In this document: piece after piece, positions 33,187 through 43,506 of the stretch | How positions within the stretch are numbered: the first letter of the stretch is position 1 | How the letters are laid out: every line of letters begins with the position of its first letter | DNA from: Taxillus chinensis | Lineage: Eukaryota > Streptophyta > Magnoliopsida > Santalales > Loranthaceae | Assembly (NCBI GenBank): GCA_023512835.1 | Contig: CM042087.1 | Coordinates: 21,023,260-21,087,259 of the forward strand | Direction of reading: 5' to 3' | Length of the DNA: 64,000 nucleotides | Made by a program: the position numbers and the translations under genes | The notes under the pieces: generated by a model | What the model was told of the DNA's origin: nothing | Database searches by the model: none | The model's input: the letters and a program-made list of their open reading frames with translations, nothing else

Positions 33187-33236
<50 letters not shown>
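33187..33236 (+). repeat. (GA)n microsatellite in L1 leader
   Basis: About 25 uninterrupted AG repeats lie just downstream of the L1 TATA box, in the expected transcribed leader. The other chromovirus LTRs have shorter versions at the same place (30339, 55727, 63060). Confidence 0.95.
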
Positions 33237-33239
<3 letters not shown>

Positions 33240-33699
33240 AGGAGAGCTTCTGGTGGCTGCCGGAGCGTCTTGCGTGGTGGTCGGAGTCTTGCGTGGAAGT
33301 GGGAGCAGGAGAACATACAAGGTAAGGGTTCTGTTCTTCCTAAATCCTCCTCCGCCCTAGGGTACTAGGGCAGATTATTGAGTTTAACCTTGTATATATA
33401 TATATGTAATCCATATAGGTGTGATCTCCTATATGGATGTTGGCCTTCAATGGCAGTTTTTGGTGTATTCTGGTGTTGGATGGTGTGCATATTAAGTGTT
33501 CGATAAAATGCCTTTGTGGATATGTCTGTGTGAATATGCCTAGTATGTGTTTGATTTTATGCCTGATGGGCTGTGCGAACTAAGTGTTTGGTATTATGCC
33601 TGTGAAAGTGTGTATGCTACGTGTTTGGTTTAATGCCTGTGTGACCTTGTATCTTGTGCTTGTGGAACCCGGTGGCCGTGGAAGCCCGGGGATCGGAAC

Positions 33700-33890
33700 T
33701 GTTAGCCGGTATGGCTAAGCCTATATGGCCGTGGATATGTTAGCCCGTGTGGCTAAGCCTGAGAGGCTGTGGATATGTTAGCCCGTGTGGCTAAGCCTAT
33801 ATGGCTGTGGATATGTTAGCCCGTGTGGCTAAGCCTGAGTGGCTGTGGATATGTTAGCCTATATGGCTAAGCCTGTATGGCTGTGGATAG
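33700..33890 (+). repeat. Second minisatellite in L1, about 38-bp unit, five copies
   Basis: The repeated unit includes TATGTTAGCCCGTGTGGC and TAAGCCTATATGGCTGTGGA. Only one copy of the CCCGGTGG unit (33667) is left in this LTR, so L1 amplified a different segment from the one amplified in A and B. Confidence 0.85.
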
Positions 33891-33914
33891 GTGGGTGCCA
33901 TTTGAATGTGGTAT

Positions 33915-35664
33915 TGTCACGCCCCGGATTTCCAACCCGAGGAGACCGGAACGTGACCCTCCCTTTACCCAAGTTGGATAGAGGGGTTAGAATACAACGT
34001 ACACCTCACATTTTATATTCAGAGAACAACCTTACATTTATTGAGTCCAAAACATAGCAAATACGTTCAAAACACACTTTTATTACATTGAACTCCACAT
34101 TACAATCTCCCCACTGGGGTTACAAAGTTACAAAAAAGAAAAGCAGCACAACCCAAAATAATGATGAGCAAGCCACAAGGAGGACTTCCACCTTGGTGTT
34201 CCCACCTAATGCCTGTAGGTTCCTGTAAAGAAAACAACATGGTATGAGGGGTGAGCAACCACAGCTCGCAGAGGGGATCATGTCTCCCCAACCCATCCCA
34301 TGCACCTAATATCTACATGCCTTGTGTACAAGTGCTGTGTCGTGCTACAATTATTCTACCAGATATAATTACCGGCTATAACAGCAAATACAATCATACA
34401 CAGGCTGGTACATAAACACTCCCGGGCTTCCACAGCCACCGGGTTCCAAGAACAGTCCCGGGCTTCCACACCACCGGGTTCCAAGAACGACCCTGGGCTT
34501 CCACGACCACCGGGTTCCAAGAACACAAGCACACATAGCCACACTTAGTCACACAGACATAACATCGAACACTTAGCATGCAAAGCCTCACAGGTATAAA
34601 TCCAAGCAATTCGTGTGCATAAATTCACGGACTCATAAACCGGGCCCGCAGGCATTTTCTCAAACATGTAGCAGGCATGTCACACAGGCATTTTATCGAA
34701 CACTTTTCATGCATCACACGAACACTAGAAACACACCAAAATCGCCATTGAAGGCCAACATTCATATAGGAGATCACACCTATATGAATTTACATATAAG
34801 TATTATAGCAATAACAATGGAAACTTTACAAAATATCCACAGGGCCTAACCCCGGAACATACCAGGAAAGACAGAACCCCTACCTCAAAGATCCTCCACG
34901 CTCTTGCCTCCATGCTTAATGCCGTCCAACCACGGGAATGACAACGACGCCCACGAACCGGAGCCCTCTCTCTCAATCTCCCCTCTCTCTCTCTCGTGAC
35001 GGCTACGGCGGCCGACAACAAAAACCCTAAACCTAAAATAAAGAGAGCTCCTCTTTATATAGACCTCACTTATCAAAACGACGTAGTTTTGATAAATGAA
35101 ATCCCACCATCAAAACGACGTAGTTTTGATAAATGAAATCCCACCATCAAAACGACGTAGTTTTGATAAATGAAACACACCATCAAAACGACGTAGTTTT
35201 GATAAATAAAACACACCATCAAAACGACGTAGTTTTGATAAATGAAACACACCATCAAAACGACGTAGTTTTGATAAATGAAACACACCATCAAAACGAC
35301 GTAGTTTTGATAAATCAAACATGAACTAACCACTCCGCTTCCACACAGGACAAAATACCCACAATCCGAACATGGTCATTGTCACACGCAGCCTCTACAC
35401 GCTCCCACTTGAGCTCATTACACTCTCTAACAACCAAGCCACGAAGACTCGTAGAAACACTCCTTCGACGATTAGCTGGAAACGCGGCCTCGAAGATCTA
35501 TCTCGAAGATCTAACTTTCGACCCTCAAACCTTCGAACTTCGACCATCGGTCTTCGACCCTACGACCCAAATCTTCGGGTCTTCCACCTTTCGACCCAAG
35601 CGTTCGCCCAAGGTATTGTTCATCTTCGTTCCAGCTTGTTCTACCCAAAACACGGGTCATTACA
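33915..35664 (-). repeat. Solo LTR L2, minus strand, nested inside L1
   Basis: It runs from TGTCACGCCCCGG (33915) to CGGGTCATTACA (35664), so on the minus strand it starts TGTAATGACCCG, the A-type LTR start. A perfect 5-bp target-site duplication GGTAT flanks it (33910-33914 and 35665-35669). No internal region is present, so it is a solo LTR of 1750 bp. It contains a three-unit CCCGGTGG minisatellite (34420-34529), TATA (minus, about 35054-35065) and a seven-copy ACGT palindrome array (35072-35311). There is a TTCGACC-type array at 35445-35610. Confidence 0.92.
35072..35311 (-). promoter_or_regulatory. Seven tandem ACGT palindromes directly upstream of the L2 TATA box
   Basis: Copies of CAAAACTACGTCGTTTTG (minus-strand reading) start at plus positions 35072, 35109, 35145, 35182, 35218, 35254 and 35290, spaced 36-37 bp. 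The links between them are nearly identical. The nearest copy is about 7 bases from the TATA box GTCTATATAAAG on the minus strand. Confidence 0.85.
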
Positions 35665-36113
35665 GGTATACAACTTGTTTACATTCTATTGTCACTACAC
35701 TGCACCTGCGCACACTCATGTAGACGCTAGGAGGATGGGATGGGTTGGGGAGACATGATCCCTACTGAGCTGTGGTTGCTCACCCCTCCCTCTATGTTGT
35801 GTTTTCTTTCAGAACATACAGGCGTTAGGAGGGACCCCAAGGTGGAAGACCTTATTTACTTTACTGTCTGCCATTTATGTTATTTTTATGAGAATTGATG
35901 TAACCCCAGTGGGGATGGATTGAAAAGAGAATTTTTGTTGTAATAAAGACTGGTTTGGATTGTGGATTGCTTTTATGAACTTTACTGTCTTGAATGTGTT
36001 GTGGATGTTTAAAATTAATATTCTTGGTTTGTATCCTAACCCCTTTGCCCTCCGTGTGGGTAAAAGGGGAGTCACGTACCGGTTTCCTCAGGTTGGAAAT
36101 CCGGGGCGTGACA

Positions 36114-36414
36114 CAGAAGAGAGAGGAGTTTGGCAGCTTGAGGCAGGGATGAAGGATGGTACTTGAGTATGAGCAAGAATTCCGGAGCTTGAGTAGGTTT
36201 GATCCCGAGATCGTGGCAAAGGAGGACCTGAAGGCCCACAAGTTCACTTTGGGCCTTAGGCCAGCCCTACGGTCGGGGTATCATCGGTTGAGGGTTAGGG
36301 AGGAGGACATCCCTAAGATCGCTTTTTGTTGTAGGTATGGGCACTATGAGTGGGTAGTGATGCCTTTCGGGCTCACTAATGCACTAGCATTGTTCATGCA
36401 TTTGATGAACCAGG
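36114..36414 (+). pseudogene. Chromovirus A: in-frame gag-RT fusion
   Basis: After L1 the gag reading resumes ([32 protein letters not shown]). At about 36268-36273 it passes without a stop into RT ([41 protein letters not shown]). Compared with element B, the gag C-end, zinc knuckles, protease and RT N-part (about 1.5 kb, matching roughly 58108-59652) are gone. The junction lies in a short shared TA(C)GG-type sequence. RT is then cut at 36414 by element R and continues at 41858. The YxDD box lies in the later part. Confidence 0.85.
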
Positions 36415-36798
36415 TGTCACGGGGTCAGCCTTTATAGCAACTTAACCCGTGCGGCACCTAGTTCCCACCCATACGAAGGAACGCTAGGTCAGCCTAACTC
36501 GTCGCATTTGGATCGGAACCCATCGATCCGTTGTAAAGCAATTGTGTAGGGAAGCGCTTAGTGGAAAAACGATTGAATGAAGGCAACAAACGATTGTATT
36601 GATTGCTTGAAAGCTTTACAACATCACTCCCCTACATATAGATGTTAACACTTTTCTGGCTATGTCGCCAGGAGACATCATATATGATCAAAATCTAAAA
36701 TCTTTATAACTTACTCTATAAGCTAAGTATAACACTTTACAAGGGGGAAATACCCCAAAATGGCCTAAGTATGCTAGGATAAGCCTCGGTCCGTGACA
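36415..36798 (-). repeat. 3' LTR of R (left end), with adjoining PPT
   Basis: The 384-bp repeat is almost identical to 41476-41857. The bases directly right of it (36799-36810) read GGTGGGGGAGAA on the minus strand, the polypurine tract. Confidence 0.9.
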
Positions 36799-36809
36799 TT
36801 CTCCCCCAC

Positions 36810-37490
36810 CCGATTTCGCAGCATCCTCGTTGCATCTTCAGCTTCCTTGAGCTCGTCAAACTGCCTGATGTACCGTTCAACTCCTTCACAGTACTCTTCA
36901 ATCTCCTTGGAGAATTGCCCCAGATCCTCTTCCTTCTCCCAGCTTGCCTCTTCAACCGGCCTGTTCTTCCATTGGACGTAGTACTCCACCCGGCTTGGAT
37001 CTACGCCCCTTCTTGGCACGACTCTACGAAAATGGATTTTCTCTATCTCTTTGTCGTAGGTCTTGCCTGTTGATGCTGTTGGTGTCCGCACCGCCCGTTG
37101 TCCGCTCGTATCTTCTAAGTCTTCATGGTAAGGCTTGAGCAAACTAACGTGGAACACCGGATGCCTTTGTAAGCTAGTCGGGAGGTCCAATTTGTATGAG
37201 ACCTTCCCAACTCTCTTAAGTACTTTGAAAGGCCCCTCATAACGGCGCACCAAACCCTTATGCAATTGTCTAAGTGCTTTGGTTTGGCGTGGAAGGAGTT
37301 TGAGGATCACCATGTCTCCTTCTTGAAATTCTAAGGGCCTCCTTTGTTGATCCGCCCACTTCTTCATCTTCTTCGCCGCTTTGTGCAAGTATGCTCTGGC
37401 CAGATCCATTTGTTCATGCCATCCTTTTGCAAACTTGAACGCCGCGGGGCTCTTTCCAGTGTTCCCCCGAGTGATGGAAGTGGGCGTCAA
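36810..37490 (-). pseudogene. R integrase C-terminus with chromodomain
   Basis: On the minus strand: AKKMKKWADQQRRPLEFQEG, DMVILKLLPRQTKAL, RRYEGPFKVLKRVGKVSYKL, LQRHPVFHVSLLKPYHED, then after a linker the chromodomain RVEYYVQWKNRPVEEASWEK with EEDLGQFSKEIEEYCEG. Chromodomains guide chromovirus integration to histone-marked chromatin; this one keeps the aromatic Tyr-Tyr and Trp positions. This frame is open for 238 codons to TGA near 36774. It is separated by a frame break from the integrase core upstream. Confidence 0.85.
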
Positions 37491-38290
37491 TGGTTGCTGC
37501 CCAGTTGCGAGTTCGAACGGGCTCTCGTTCGTGGACTCACTCTTCGCAAGTTATACGAGAATTGGGCTATGTCCAAGCCAACTTAGCCCAATCTCTTTGG
37601 TTGGCACTCACGTAGTGCCTCAGATATAGCTCCAGTAAGCCATTGACACGTTCTGTTTGCCCGTCTATTTGTGGGTGGAAACTTGTTGAAAAGTTTAAGT
37701 CCGAACCCATTATCCGGAAGGCTCGGTCCAAAACCGCCAAAGGAACCGTGAGTCCCGATCCTCCACGATTGTCTTTTGGAATGCCCCAAGACTTCACCAC
37801 GTACTTAAAGAATAGTCGGGCCGTGTCGTCTGCCGTGCAGTCCTTCGGAGCTGGAATGAAAACTCCATACTTAGAGAATCGATCGACCACCACAATGATT
37901 GTTCCGCATCCTTCGGATCTTGGGAGACAAACAATGAAGTCCATCGAAACACTTTCCCAAGGTTTTTCCGGAGTGGGCAATGGTTCTAATAGTCCCGCCG
38001 ATTGCCGATTGTCTATCTTGTCTTGTTGGCACACAAGACAAGTCCTCACGTACACCTGAACGTCCTCGTAGTTAGGCCACAGTAGCTCTGTTCCACCAAC
38101 GCCAAGGTACGATCGACTCCGGGATGGCTAGCCCACCGCGAGTCGTGACATTCTTTGAGGATGTCTCTCCTCAAACTTTCCCATTTAGGAACGTACACCC
38201 GTTCCCCTCGAGTATGGAGCAAGTTATCCCTTAGCCAAAATCGCCGTGTCTTCCCAGCTTTGACGCATTCCACCAAGGACTTGGCTAATG
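37491..38290 (-). pseudogene. R integrase zinc finger and core
   Basis: HHCC part: HDSRWASHPGVDRTLALVEQ then CLVCQQDK. Core: WESVSMDFIVCLPRSEG (first catalytic Asp), IIVVVDRFSKYGVFIPAPKD, then a disturbed stretch around 37770 where the second Asp motif should be, and STSFHPQIDGQTERVNGLLE (catalytic Glu present). Frameshifts near 38060, 37770 and 37560 break it. Apart from the region around the second Asp it is well preserved, in line with a young element. Confidence 0.85.
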
Positions 38291-39560
38291 GGTCGTGCTC
38301 GATTCCTTCCTTTAGTTTGTCTACTCAGGGAATTGTGGTTAGCCAATGGTCGCAGTTCCGCCTTCCAACTTAGTGCATTGGCTACCACATTATTTGTGCC
38401 CAATTTGTACTCGAGCACAAAGTCAAATTCAGCTAGGAGTCCCTTTGCCATCGTGCTTGCTTCGTAGTTAAGTTCCTTTGAGTTAGAAATAACTCGTAGC
38501 AATATTATCCGTCTTCACCATGAACTTGGACCCTAAAAAATAATGCCTCCACACCCGAAGCAATGCATAATTGCCATCATTTCCTTCTCATGCACTGCGT
38601 ACCTCCGTTCGGGTGTCATTGAGCTTCCAGCTTTTGATGCTACAGGATGCCCTCCTCCCGCATGAGAACTCCACCAATGGCAAAGTCTCAAGCATCGGTG
38701 TGAACTTCATAAGGTTTGCAAGATCCGGCAGTGCCATCACCGGTCCATTTGTCACCGCTTGCTTCAACTTCTCAAACGCCTCTCGGCAAGCATCATCCCA
38801 CACCCAAGTCTTGTTCTTATTTAATAGTTCCAGCCAAGGGTGCGGCAATGTGGGAATACCGCAGATGAATCTTCTATAGTAGTTAACAGCCGAGGAAGGA
38901 ATGCATCCCAAGGACTTTCTTGGGCGCTCCCATTCCTTGATGGCTAACATTTTCTTGTTATCCATCTTTAGTTTTCCTCCACCAATGATGTGACCCAAGA
39001 AGGGCACCTCCTTCTTCGCAAAGTCACATTTTTCCTTCTTACAAATAGTTAGTTCTCCCTTAAGATTTGGAAAACCCACCGTAAGTGTGCCTTGTGTTCC
39101 TCCAACGTTTTGCGATAGTGACAATGTCATCAAGGTACACCACGACGAATCTATCCAAGTATGGTTGGAAGATCCGATTCATCAACGACGTAATGTAGGG
39201 GCATTTGTAGCCAAAGGGCGTCACCAAGAACCAGTAAGAGCCGTATCTTGTGACGCATGTCGTCTTTGCCTCATCACCTTCGGCTATCCGGACTTGCCAA
39301 TATCCTGACCACAAGTCAGCCTTGAGAACCATCTCGCAGCACCAAGTTGATCAAAGAGGTCGGATATAAGTGGGATGGGGTAACGTTTCTTCACCATTAT
39401 CTTGTTCAAGACCCTATAGTCAATGCATAGCCGCATCGAACCCATCATGCTTCTTTTGGTACAACACCGGTGCTCCAAATGGCGCTTTGGATGGCCGAAT
39501 GAACCCGGCATCCAACAAGTCTTTCAATTGTCTCCGGCTCCTCCAACTCCGGTGGTGCCA
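38291..39560 (-). pseudogene. R reverse transcriptase and RNase H
   Basis: Minus-strand frames give [39 protein letters not shown] (normally DLRSGY), then [56 protein letters not shown] (catalytic YLDD intact), CDFAKKEVPFLGHIIGGGKL and NYYRRFICG. RNase H continues at lower quality with FEKLKQAVTNGPVMALPDLA and LGTNNVVANALSWKAELRPL. At least four frame breaks occur. Confidence 0.85.
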
Positions 39561-39879
39561 TCCGATAGTGGCACCGCAGCAGTAAGCCTTGCACCAGCCT
39601 CTAGCTCGATCCTATGGTCCACCTCTCGCTTCGCGGAAGTTGTTTGGGGAGTTCGGTGGCATAACGTCCCCAAATTCTTCAAGGACTGTCTTACTTCGGT
39701 TGGGGGCTACCCCCACCACTAGGCATCCTTCCTTCACCATAGCAATGAAGGTTGGCTCCTGTGCCGCCAAACTCCTTTAGACGGTTGAGCGCCGAAAGAG
39801 ACCTCGCCTCGAGTTCCTCCCCCCCATTACTTTCACCATGCACGTCTTCCCCTCGTCCATGATGCACATTGTGGTGGTG

Positions 39880-40150
39880 CTAGGAATTGGAATTGCCCGC
39901 ACCTGGTCAACGAACTCCATCCCCAATACCATGGGATAATCGTCCATCGACACCGGAGAGATTCACTTTGCCTCTCCACTCGCCGATACTTAGCTCGACA
40001 CCTCGAGCCACGCCATGGATTGGATCACCGGAGTTCATTGCCTTCAGCCAGCCCTTCTCTTCCTTGTAGACTATCCCCGCCTACGAGCTTCTTCGACTTT
40101 GATGAAGTTATTGGTCGCACCCGTGTCCACCAGGCCTTAGTTTCAGTTGT
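39880..40150 (-). pseudogene. R aspartic protease
   Basis: A minus-strand frame reads LVDTGATNNFIKVEEA around 40135-40090, the classical Asp-Thr-Gly-Ala active site, followed by KGWLKAMNSG and GVELSIGEWRGKV. The DTG triad is intact. The frame is crossed by shifts relative to gag and RT. The stretch 39561-39879 links it to RT and holds only degraded frames. Confidence 0.65.
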
Positions 40151-40283
40151 TGGCTTTAGCGAGCACGTACATGCGCCCCGCCGTCGTCCGGATGGTGGCA
40201 CCTCCACCTTCGCCTTGATTGCATTGAGGAGTTGCAAGGAACCAAGTCGTGGATCCCTCGTATTCTCTCTTTGTCTTCGTTGA

Positions 40284-41410
40284 TCATCGCGAATTGTTTC
40301 GCCCATTGTGAGGGCCTTCACAAAGGAAACAGGAGATCCTTGGCTTCTCCCCGTCCTTGGAACTATTCGCGAATTGTTTTGGGCGAAAGTCCTTAGACGG
40401 TTGGAAGGGTCTCCCTTTTCCTTCACCGCGGTTGTCTCCCCACATTTCTCCTTGTGGAACCTGTTCGCCGGAAGTCAATGAAGAACTGGTGGTTTTCTCC
40501 GGCTTCTTGTATTCGATGAGTGATTCGGCCACCGCCATGGCCGACGCCAGGTCCCGCACATTTCTCCGCCGCAGCCTCCAATTTCGCCATTGTTGCAATC
40601 CATCCATGAAGGAAAATAGTGAATCCTTCGCAGACATTTCCGGATCTCCAATATCAGCTCGAAAATTCACGGACGTACTCCGCACCGTGCCTTTGTGGGT
40701 AAGGCGCCGGTTTCGCCCCGGGACTCGTCCTCCGCGTTCGGGGATAGAAGTGGGCCTTGATCTCCCACTTGAAATCCACCCAATTGTCGATGATGCATAA
40801 GCCGCACTCCTTGTCGGCATATCGTCGCCTCCACCACACCATACCCAAATCGACTAAGTATAGTGGAGCAGCTTCACCTTCTTTGCCTCGTTGACAATAT
40901 TCAAGGCATCGAAGCAGTGCTCTCCATGGTCCAGAGGAAGTTGTCTAACTCCTCGCATTCCTTGACCCAACATAGGTCTTAGGTTTCGGCACATCGATTT
41001 TGGAGCCGGAATGGCCACCAACGCCACCTTGGGTGACCGCCATCTTGCAGAGAGACCAATCCGCCTTGATCTCTTTGATTTCGTCTTGCATCGCCGGGAT
41101 TTGGGACGTGAGAGTGTCCTTTAGGCCATCGAATTGAGAGTTCATGTCATCCATAACGAGTCGAGAAGCCCTTGCATCCACCCATAGCTTTCCTCACCCT
41201 CTCGAGTCCAGCCTTCGATGCTTTCAGGTGTGCTCCTCGACCACCTCCATCCGCTCGGCTAACGCCAACTCCAATTTGGCTAGCCGACTCTCCAGCCGGA
41301 CATGTTTCCCTCAAAGGACTTATCTCTCCTCCGTTCCTTAGCGTGGTGCTCCTTGTCGCGGCCTTCGTGGTCGCCACCACTAATGATAACAGATCCTCCG
41401 TTTGTCATTT
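40284..41410 (-). pseudogene. R gag
   Basis: It runs on the minus strand from near 41410 with several frame changes. The readable parts are MDDMNSQFDGLKDTLTSQIP (41150-41090), IDNWVDFKWEIKAHFYPR (40790-40735), VRDLASAMAVAESLIEYKKP (40560-40500) and a nucleocapsid start CFLCEGPH (about 40328-40305). The knuckle pattern C-x2-C-x3-H is recognisable but unusual, and the last Cys is not in this frame. PBS lies about 50 bases upstream of the start region. Confidence 0.65.
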
Positions 41411-41462
41411 TTACACCATCTCGAAGTTTTTGATTGTTCCACCGAACTTAGCACCAACCGTG

Positions 41463-41475
41463 CTCTGATACCACT
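41463..41475 (-). other. Primer-binding site of R
   Basis: The minus strand reads TGGTATCAGAGC right after the LTR end, a perfect initiator-Met tRNA site. Confidence 0.9.
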
Positions 41476-41857
41476 TGTCACGGGGTCTGCCTTTATAGCA
41501 GCTTAACCCGTGCGGCACCTAGTTCCCACCCGTACAAAGGAACGCAGTCAACCTAACTCGTCGCATTTGGATCGGAACCCATCGATCCGTTGAAAAGTAA
41601 TTGTGTAGGGAAGCGCTAGCGAGAAAAACGATTGAACGAAGGCAACAAACGATTGTATTGATTGCTTGAAAGCTTTACAACATCACTCCCCTACATATAG
41701 ATGTTAACACTTTTCTGGCTATGTCGCCAGGAGACATCATATATGATCGAAATCTAAAATTTCTATAACTTACTCTATAAGCTAAGTATAACACTTTACA
41801 AGGGGGAAATACCCCAAAATGGCCTAAGTATGCTAGGATAAGCCTCGGTCCGTGACA
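41476..41857 (-). repeat. 5' LTR of R (right end)
   Basis: The 382-bp partner of 36415-36798 differs at roughly 15-20 positions. It is followed by CAGG (41858-41861), the duplicated target. Confidence 0.9.
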
Positions 41858-42720
41858 CAGGTCTTTGCTCCATATTTGGATTCTTTCGTGGTGGTGTTTA
41901 TAGATGATATCTTGGTATATTCCAAGACGGAGAGGGTGCATGTGGAGCATTTGGCAACAAGTGTTACAAACCTTGAGGGACCAGCAATTGTTTACTAAGT
42001 TTAGTAAATGTGAACTTTGGATGCAGGAGGTCTAGTTTCTTGGCCATATGGTGTCCGCTGAGGGAGTTAGGGTGGAACCAGCCAAGATTGAGGCTATGGC
42101 ATCGTGGGAAAGGCCAACCAATGTTTTTGAAATTCATAGTTTTCTTGGCTTGGGGGTATTACCGTCGTTTTGTGAGCGATTCTCCCGTTTGGCGGCTCTT
42201 ATGACGGCGTTGACTCGGAAGGAGTGAAGTTTAAGTGGACTGACAAGTGTTAGCAGGCGTTTGAGGCTATCAAAATCCGTTTGACCACCGCACCGGTGTT
42301 GAGGTTACCTCGGGAGGATATCCCATATGAGGTATATTATGATGCGTCTAGGGTTGGTTTGGGGTGTGTGCTAGGCGAGCACACGGTGTGGTAGCTTATG
42401 GGTCCAGCAGCTAAAGCCTCATGAGCAAAATTACCCTACCCATGATCTTGAGTTGGCGGCTGTCATCTTTGCCTTGACGAGTTGGCAACATTACCTTTTG
42501 GGGTAGAAGTTCATAGTGTTTACGATCACAAGAGCCTTGTACATCTTTACTCGAAGGACTTGAATTTGAGGCAGAGGAGATAGGTGGAGTATTTGCAGAC
42601 CATTGACCTTACTCTTGCCTATACCCCAGGCAAGGGTAATGTTGTGGCTGATGCGTTGAGCGGAAAAGGGAAAGCCGAGTTGTACCGGGCGCGTCCGGGA
42701 GGGAAAGGTTGGGTGATATT
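41858..42720 (+). pseudogene. Chromovirus A RT end and RNase H
   Basis: The RT resumes exactly where R left it: [20 protein letters not shown] (catalytic FIDD intact), [12 protein letters not shown], then with shifts FSWLGGITVVL-type thumb sequence. RNase H has KWTDKC, QAFEAIKIRLTTAPVLRLPR and DIPYEVYYDASRVGLG; the Cys before the catalytic Asp is Tyr but the Asp stands. LAYTPGKGNVVADALS closes the domain. Many stops make it a pseudogene. Confidence 0.8.
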
Positions 42721-43506
42721 GAGTGTGAGGTTCTCCATGCCCGTATGAGGCTAGTGAGCTATCTCGAGGACCGGACAGAGGGTCCCGAGCATGAGTTATC
42801 TTTTCAGGGCGGCTAGTAGTGACTTCCTCTTTCCGGGATGAGGTGATGAGGGAGTTTCATCGGTCCAGGCTTGCCGTGCATCCGGGGTACGAAGATGTAT
42901 CATGCACTTTGGGAACATTTTTGGTGGCCTGGGATGAAACGTGATGTAGCCGCTTTGTCTCAGGTGCCTCACTTGTCAACAAGTGAAGGCCGAGCACCAG
43001 AGGCCGGCGGGCATGTTACGGCCGTTGCCAATAGCCGGCGAAATGGGACCACATAGCGATGGAGTTTGTAACTGGACTTCCACCCACTGCTGGGTGGAAG
43101 GACATGATATGGGTGATTGTGGACCAAGCTAACTAAGTCGGCCCATTTTCTTGCTGTCCGCGAGCGGGATTCCATCGGGGCCTTAAGTGACCGTATGTGA
43201 ACGAGGTGGTGAGATCGCATGGGGTGCCATCATCAATTGTGTCCGACAGGGATTTGAGGTTTACTTCTCGTTTTTTGGGCAGGCTTAGGAGGCTATGGGG
43301 ACAAAGCTTAACTTGAGTACAACCTTTCACCCTAAGACTGACGGTCAGACAAAGAGGATGAATCAGATAATGGAGGACATGTTGCGGGCCTGTGTGCTAG
43401 ATTTTGGGGGTTTGTGGGCAACTCACCTTCCTTTGGTGGAGTTTGCCTACAACAATAGTTATTAGGTGTCCATTGGGATGGCTCCTTTTGAGGTATTGTA
43501 TGGCGG
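42721..43506 (+). pseudogene. Chromovirus A integrase, first part
   Basis: Zinc-finger remnants (around 42860-42990) and CLTCQQVKAEHQRPAGMLRP-like coding in mixed frames lead into the core. Near 43330, FHPKTDGQTKRMNQIMEDML has Lys in place of the catalytic Glu of the usual DGQTER motif. [10 protein letters not shown] and GMAPFEVLYGG follow. The reading is cut at 43506 by the Athila-2 LTR and resumes at 54272 with RPCRSPLCW. The Glu-to-Lys change alone would inactivate it. Confidence 0.8.

Larger units (their letters stand above)
32613..36113 (+). repeat. Solo LTR L1 (B-type chromovirus LTR) inserted in the gag of A
   Basis: It begins TATAAGGGCCCGTACC (B-type TGTAAGGACCCGTACC with two changes) and ends GGGGCGTGACA at 36113. 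Direct flanks GAGAA (32608-32612) and CAGAA (36114-36118) form a one-mismatch target-site duplication, and the gag reading continues beyond. No internal genes are present, so it is a solo LTR, about 1.75 kb after removal of the nested LTR L2. It carries G-box hairpins (32700-32915), two ACGT palindromes (33046-33067, 33083-33104), TATA (33113-33123) and a long GA tract. Confidence 0.85.
36415..41857 (-). mobile_element. Compact chromovirus R (Reina-like), nearly complete
   Basis: A 5.4-kb element with 382-384-bp LTRs that are visibly about 95% identical. Ends are TGTCACGG...CCGTGACA. CAGG repeats at both flanks (36411-36414 and 41858-41861), and the RT reading of A joins across it. The minus-strand order is PBS (41463-41475), gag, protease, RT, RNase H, integrase with chromodomain, PPT (36799-36810). 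Short LTRs, small size and a canonical chromodomain suit the Reina-type lineage, but the lineage call is tentative. Confidence 0.85.

Noticed and set aside
33100..33368. Arg-Glu repeat proteins
   Set aside because: Translation of a GA microsatellite in the LTR leader.
35072..35311. CRISPR-like array of short palindromic repeats
   Set aside because: The 'spacers' are nearly identical to each other, the sequence is eukaryotic LTR promoter DNA, and no cas genes are near.
37344..38059. Plus-strand frames within element R
   Set aside because: Shadows of the minus-strand integrase, which carries the real motifs.
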